Shown here: one piece after another, positions 6,922 to 9,317 of the stretch
Layout: every line of letters starts with the position of its first letter
Numbering within the stretch: the first letter of the stretch is position 1
From: Verrucomicrobiota bacterium
GTDB taxonomy: Bacteria > Verrucomicrobiota > Verrucomicrobiia > Verrucomicrobiales > DEV007
DNA length: 9,317 nucleotides
Reading direction: 5' to 3'
Assembly (NCBI GenBank): GCA_020629815.1
Contig: JAHDCN010000010.1
Span: 7,505-16,821, forward strand
Program-made: the position numbers and the translations under genes
Notes under the pieces: model-generated
Told to the model about the DNA's origin: nothing
Database searches by the model: none
Seen by the model: the letters and a program-made list of their open reading frames with translations, nothing else

Positions 6922-8013
6922 CTAGCTACCTCCACATTGAGCACGCTGACGCATCGCATGATCACACAAAACAAGTGCAGTCATGGCCTCCACAATCGGA
7001 ACCGCCCTTGGCAAAACGCAGGGGTCGTGTCGTCCTCGACCTTTTAAAATCGTATCCTCTCCATCAAGGCCAACAGTCTCCTGCTCAGTCATGATGGTAG
7101 CGGTGGGTTTGAAGGCAACACGGAATACGATGTTCTCGCCATTGGAAATTCCGCCCTGTACTCCGCCGGATCGGTTGCTTTTCGTACGAACTCGATCGCC
7201 TTCCATTCGGAATGCATCGTTATGTTCGCGGCCGGTCAATTGGGTACCCTCAAACCCGGAGCCAACTTCAAATCCTTTCGTGGCAGGAAGACTGAGCATT
7301 GCTTTCGCCAAATCAGCTTCCAGTCGGTCAAAGACCGGCATCCCCCAGCCCGGAGGAACATTGCGAACCACACATTCCACCACACCACCGACAGAGTTAC
7401 CTTCCTTCCGCATTTCCTTAATCAGCTCGATCATTTTCTCAGCTGCCTCAGGATCACCCGTACGAACGATGTTTCCTTCTACTGTGTCGAAATCCAAATC
7501 ATCAGCAGAAACGGAAGCTTCAATTTCACGAATCGACTTCACGTGAGCGATGATCTCCAAATCTGGAGCGTATTCTTTCACCAGCACTTTCTTGGCAATC
7601 GCTGCTGCAGCTACTCGACCGATTGTCTCCCGTGCACTGGACCGGCCACCGCCCTGCCAGTTGCGAATACCGAATTTCGCCTGGTAGGTGTAATCCGCGT
7701 GAGACGGGCGAAACTTTTCACTCATCTCCGTGTAGGCCTCCGGACGGGCATCTTTATTCCGGACTAAAATCGCAATCGGTGAGCCGAGAGTTTGACCTTC
7801 GAAAGTTCCCGATAAAATTTCGGCCTGATCCGCCTCCTTTCTCGGAGTCGTGATCTCACTTTGCCCCGGACGACGACGATCCAAATCGAATTGAATATCT
7901 GATTCGCTCAAATCGATACGTGGCGGACATCCATCCACAACGACGCCAACGCCGCCACCATGGGATTCACCCCATGTGGAAATCCGAAAAAGTGTTCCAA
8001 AAACTGATCCCAT
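6922..8013 (-). CDS. aroC: Chorismate synthase
   Basis: Catalyses the last shikimate-pathway step, trans-elimination of phosphate from 5-enolpyruvylshikimate-3-phosphate to give chorismate, using reduced FMN in the cytoplasm. Numbered from the ATG at 8013-8011 (363 residues, normal for the family), the first signature [16 protein letters not shown] (5-20) holds invariant His18; DRRRPGQSE (45-53) and [10 protein letters not shown] (101-110) with the second invariant His105 follow. [20 protein letters not shown] (121-140) is the second signature, and [20 protein letters not shown] (282-301) and [17 protein letters not shown] (328-344) complete the FMN/substrate site. The frame stays open upstream to a TTG at 8055-8053, but the extra 14 residues are Ser-rich and unlike the family, so I reject that start. 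It heads a likely operon aroC-cvpA-like-gatB on the minus strand. No Shine-Dalgarno sequence precedes the ATG; the leader is pyrimidine-rich (CCTCTTCTTC). Confidence 0.97.
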   Translation of the reverse strand: MGSVFGTLFRISTWGESHGGGVGVVVDGCPPRIDLSESDIQFDLDRRRPGQSEITTPRKEADQAEILSGTFEGQTLGSPIAILVRNKDARPEAYTEMSEKFRPSHADYTYQAKFGIRNWQGGGRSSARETIGRVAAAAIAKKVLVKEYAPDLEIIAHVKSIREIEASVSADDLDFDTVEGNIVRTGDPEAAEKMIELIKEMRKEGNSVGGVVECVVRNVPPGWGMPVFDRLEADLAKAMLSLPATKGFEVGSGFEGTQLTGREHNDAFRMEGDRVRTKSNRSGGVQGGISNGENIVFRVAFKPTATIMTEQETVGLDGEDTILKGRGRHDPCVLPRAVPIVEAMTALVLCDHAMRQRAQCGGS

Positions 8014-8139
8014 ATTCGAAGAAGAGGAATGAACGGGTTTCCCGCGCTGCGTCAACCGCCGAATCCTTTGCCAGAACCCTTGATTTCTCGACCGGATTCT
8101 GCCAAACTGCCGACTCTGTATTCAATTAACCTTAAAACT
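8014..8139. promoter_or_regulatory. Divergent spacer between aroC and the SUMF1-domain gene
   Basis: This 126-bp spacer must drive aroC leftward and the SUMF1-domain gene rightward. On the aroC strand, TTGACG (complement of 8050-8055) is a 5-of-6 match to the -35 consensus, but the best -10 at 16 bp (TTCATT, complement of 8028-8033) is weak and would put transcription start close to the ATG. A short perfect hairpin, CGGG-TTT-CCCG, lies at 8034-8044. I found no convincing promoter for the rightward gene. Spacer function follows from the gene layout; the individual elements are weak. Confidence 0.3.
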
Positions 8140-9303
8140 ATGGGAACTCAATCCCCCCTCAGACAAAACCCGCTCGGAATCAGCGGCTACCTGCCATTCG
8201 TGGCAGCAACTATTGTGTTTGCCTGTCCCTTGATGGCCCAGGATCAACCGACTCAGCCCTCCACTCCTGCTGGAGAGGTTCCGAAGACTGCTCCTCCTCC
8301 GCCGCCAGCAGCTCAACCGGAGAAGAAAAAAGAAGACGACGACAACCAGAAACTCGATGGCTCCCGGGCGGGAGAAGTCCGCTCCTTTGGGGGTATCGAA
8401 TTTGTTTGGTGCCCGCCGACCGGCGAATTTGGATATGCGATGGGCAGCAAAAAAACGGAGAAATCCCGTGAGTCTGATGAACGTCTTCATCGGGTCATGC
8501 ACACCCGTGGATTCTGGATTGCCAGAACAGAGTGTACTCAAGCTCAGTTTGCCAGCTTGATGGGAGGAAACCCCAGCCATTTTCGGAGTAGTGGTGATCA
8601 CCCCGTGGAAATGGTTGATTGGGCAGGCGCCATGGAATTTTGCCGTCTTTTAGATCGGAATGCCCAGCTACCTGAGGGGTGGAAGGCAAGTCTTCCCACA
8701 GAAGCTCAGTGGGAATATGCCTGTCGCGCAGGCACCGATACCGTATTCTCATTTGGCGACGCTTTGAACGGAAAGCAAGCAAACTGCAACGGCAGTTATC
8801 GTCCCTACGGCGCCACTATCGAAGGTCCCAATGTGGAATCAACAGTTCCGGTCAAATCGTACGAAGCGAACAAATGGGGCATCTACGATATGCATGGCAA
8901 TGTGTGGGAGTGGTGTTTCGACAAGTATGGAAAGACCTACTACGGCGAGGAACAGATCAACCCGACCGGCCCTTCCGTTGGCTCATACCGTGTATGTCGC
9001 GGCGGCAGTTGGAGAAGTGAAGCCAAGTATTGCCGTGCAGCGAATCGATTCCGCGGCAACCCTACTTTGCAGCGATACTTCATCGGCTTTCGTCCGGTCA
9101 TTACCCCGACCGACTACAGCATCATTCCGGTGATCAATATCCCGCCTGCGGAAATGCCAAAACCAGCTGGCGATGGAACTGCTCCGACTGAGAACAAACT
9201 GTTCCCGGGTGATAAAAAGAAGGAGAAAAACACTCCTGCGGAAGCCGCCACGCCAAAACCAGCTCCAAGCAATACACCGCCTGCTCCCGCTTCGGCCGAG
9301 TAG
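8140..9303 (+). CDS. Secreted SUMF1/FGE-sulfatase-fold protein with an incomplete FGE cysteine pair
   Basis: A 387-residue exported protein with one SUMF1 (formylglycine-generating-enzyme fold) domain. From the ATG at 8140, residues 1-33 form a signal peptide (hydrophobic core LPFVAATIVFACPL, then MA, probably cut before QDQ). Residues 34-80 are a Pro/Lys/Asp linker, the domain spans about 82-322, and residues 335-387 are a Pro/Ala/Lys tail. Landmarks include HTRGFWIARTECTQAQFASL, LPTEAQWEYACRAGT, WGIYDMHGNVWEWCFD, SYRVCRGGSW and YFIGFRPV, all typical of the fold. Compared with the human GGSFMCHKSYC motif (Cys336, Cys341), this protein reads GGSWRSEAKYC: the second cysteine is kept (Cys298) and the first is Ser293. 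It is therefore unlikely to be a standard formylglycine-generating enzyme; a binding or other enzymatic role is more likely. The frame is open back to an ATG at 8029, but that start would place 37 residues before the signal peptide. No Shine-Dalgarno sequence is visible. Confidence 0.85.
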   Translation: MGTQSPLRQNPLGISGYLPFVAATIVFACPLMAQDQPTQPSTPAGEVPKTAPPPPPAAQPEKKKEDDDNQKLDGSRAGEVRSFGGIEFVWCPPTGEFGYAMGSKKTEKSRESDERLHRVMHTRGFWIARTECTQAQFASLMGGNPSHFRSSGDHPVEMVDWAGAMEFCRLLDRNAQLPEGWKASLPTEAQWEYACRAGTDTVFSFGDALNGKQANCNGSYRPYGATIEGPNVESTVPVKSYEANKWGIYDMHGNVWEWCFDKYGKTYYGEEQINPTGPSVGSYRVCRGGSWRSEAKYCRAANRFRGNPTLQRYFIGFRPVITPTDYSIIPVINIPPAEMPKPAGDGTAPTENKLFPGDKKKEKNTPAEAATPKPAPSNTPPAPASAE

Positions 9304-9317
9304 TAAGTTTTCTGAGA

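Noticed and set aside
6983..7767. Two long plus-strand open frames (6983-7546 and 7222-7767) opposite aroC
   Set aside because: They lie antisense to a highly conserved chorismate synthase, and their translations are Ser/Pro/Arg/His-rich without recognisable motifs. They are shadows of the real gene.
8034..8044. CGGG-TTT-CCCG hairpin as a riboswitch or attenuator for aroC
   Set aside because: A four-pair stem alone is too short; there is no leader peptide, no competing stem and no T-run.
8014..8055. Extended aroC start at TTG 8055-8053
   Set aside because: The 14 added residues are Ser-rich and precede the normal family N-terminus ([10 protein letters not shown]); the ATG at 8013-8011 fits chorismate synthases.
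8029..8139. Upstream ATG at 8029 for the SUMF1-domain gene
   Set aside because: It would put 37 Pro-rich residues before an evident signal peptide and nearly reach the aroC start; the ATG at 8140 gives a normal signal peptide.
1..9317. Mobile element, CRISPR array, tRNA/rRNA or a defence cluster
   Set aside because: No terminal inverted repeats, spaced direct repeats, transposase or nuclease motifs or RNA-gene structure were seen; the genes are housekeeping or envelope-type with even composition.

Overview
The window looks like an ordinary chromosomal stretch of a Gram-negative bacterium of the Planctomycetota/Verrucomicrobiota type, most likely Verrucomicrobiota. The strongest pointer is the 783-codon multidomain gene at 2205-4556, with planctomycete-type cytochrome and DUF1587/1595/1592/1588/1585 modules, a gene type expanded in those phyla. 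A secreted SUMF1-domain protein, a LURP-one-like protein and an AlgX-like protein fit the same setting. Base composition looks even by eye, near 50% GC. I see no mobile element, phage gene, tRNA, rRNA or CRISPR array.

Layout. Positions 1-1498 (minus strand) hold a two-gene unit: an AlgX/AlgJ-type SGNH acetyltransferase-like protein, then a 110-residue protein I do not recognise. A 123-bp AT-rich divergent spacer (1499-1621) follows. On the plus strand come a LURP-one/tubby-like barrel protein (1622-2212) and, overlapping or directly following it, the large di-haem lipoprotein (2205-4556). This gene converges on a minus-strand housekeeping cluster, with only 5 bp between the stop codons. Read in transcription order, that cluster is aroC (chorismate synthase, 8013-6922), a CvpA-like membrane protein (6903-6028) and gatB (6028-4562). 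The last two share one base in a TAATG junction. A second divergent spacer (8014-8139) separates aroC from a plus-strand secreted SUMF1/FGE-fold protein (8140-9303) that fills the rest of the window.

How the genes relate. aroC makes chorismate for aromatic compounds. gatB encodes part of the amidotransferase that completes Gln-tRNA or Asn-tRNA; gatA and gatC are not in the window. The other proteins are envelope-directed or of unknown role: an anchored O-acetyltransferase-like protein, a probable outer-membrane di-haem lipoprotein lacking its usual DUF1552 neighbour, and a secreted SUMF1 domain in which one of the two FGE catalytic cysteines is replaced by serine. I found no convincing new multi-gene system. 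The most useful leads are the altered SUMF1 active site, the orphan DUF1592-type gene, the LURP-one-like gene beside it, and the lack of clear Shine-Dalgarno sequences before every gene.
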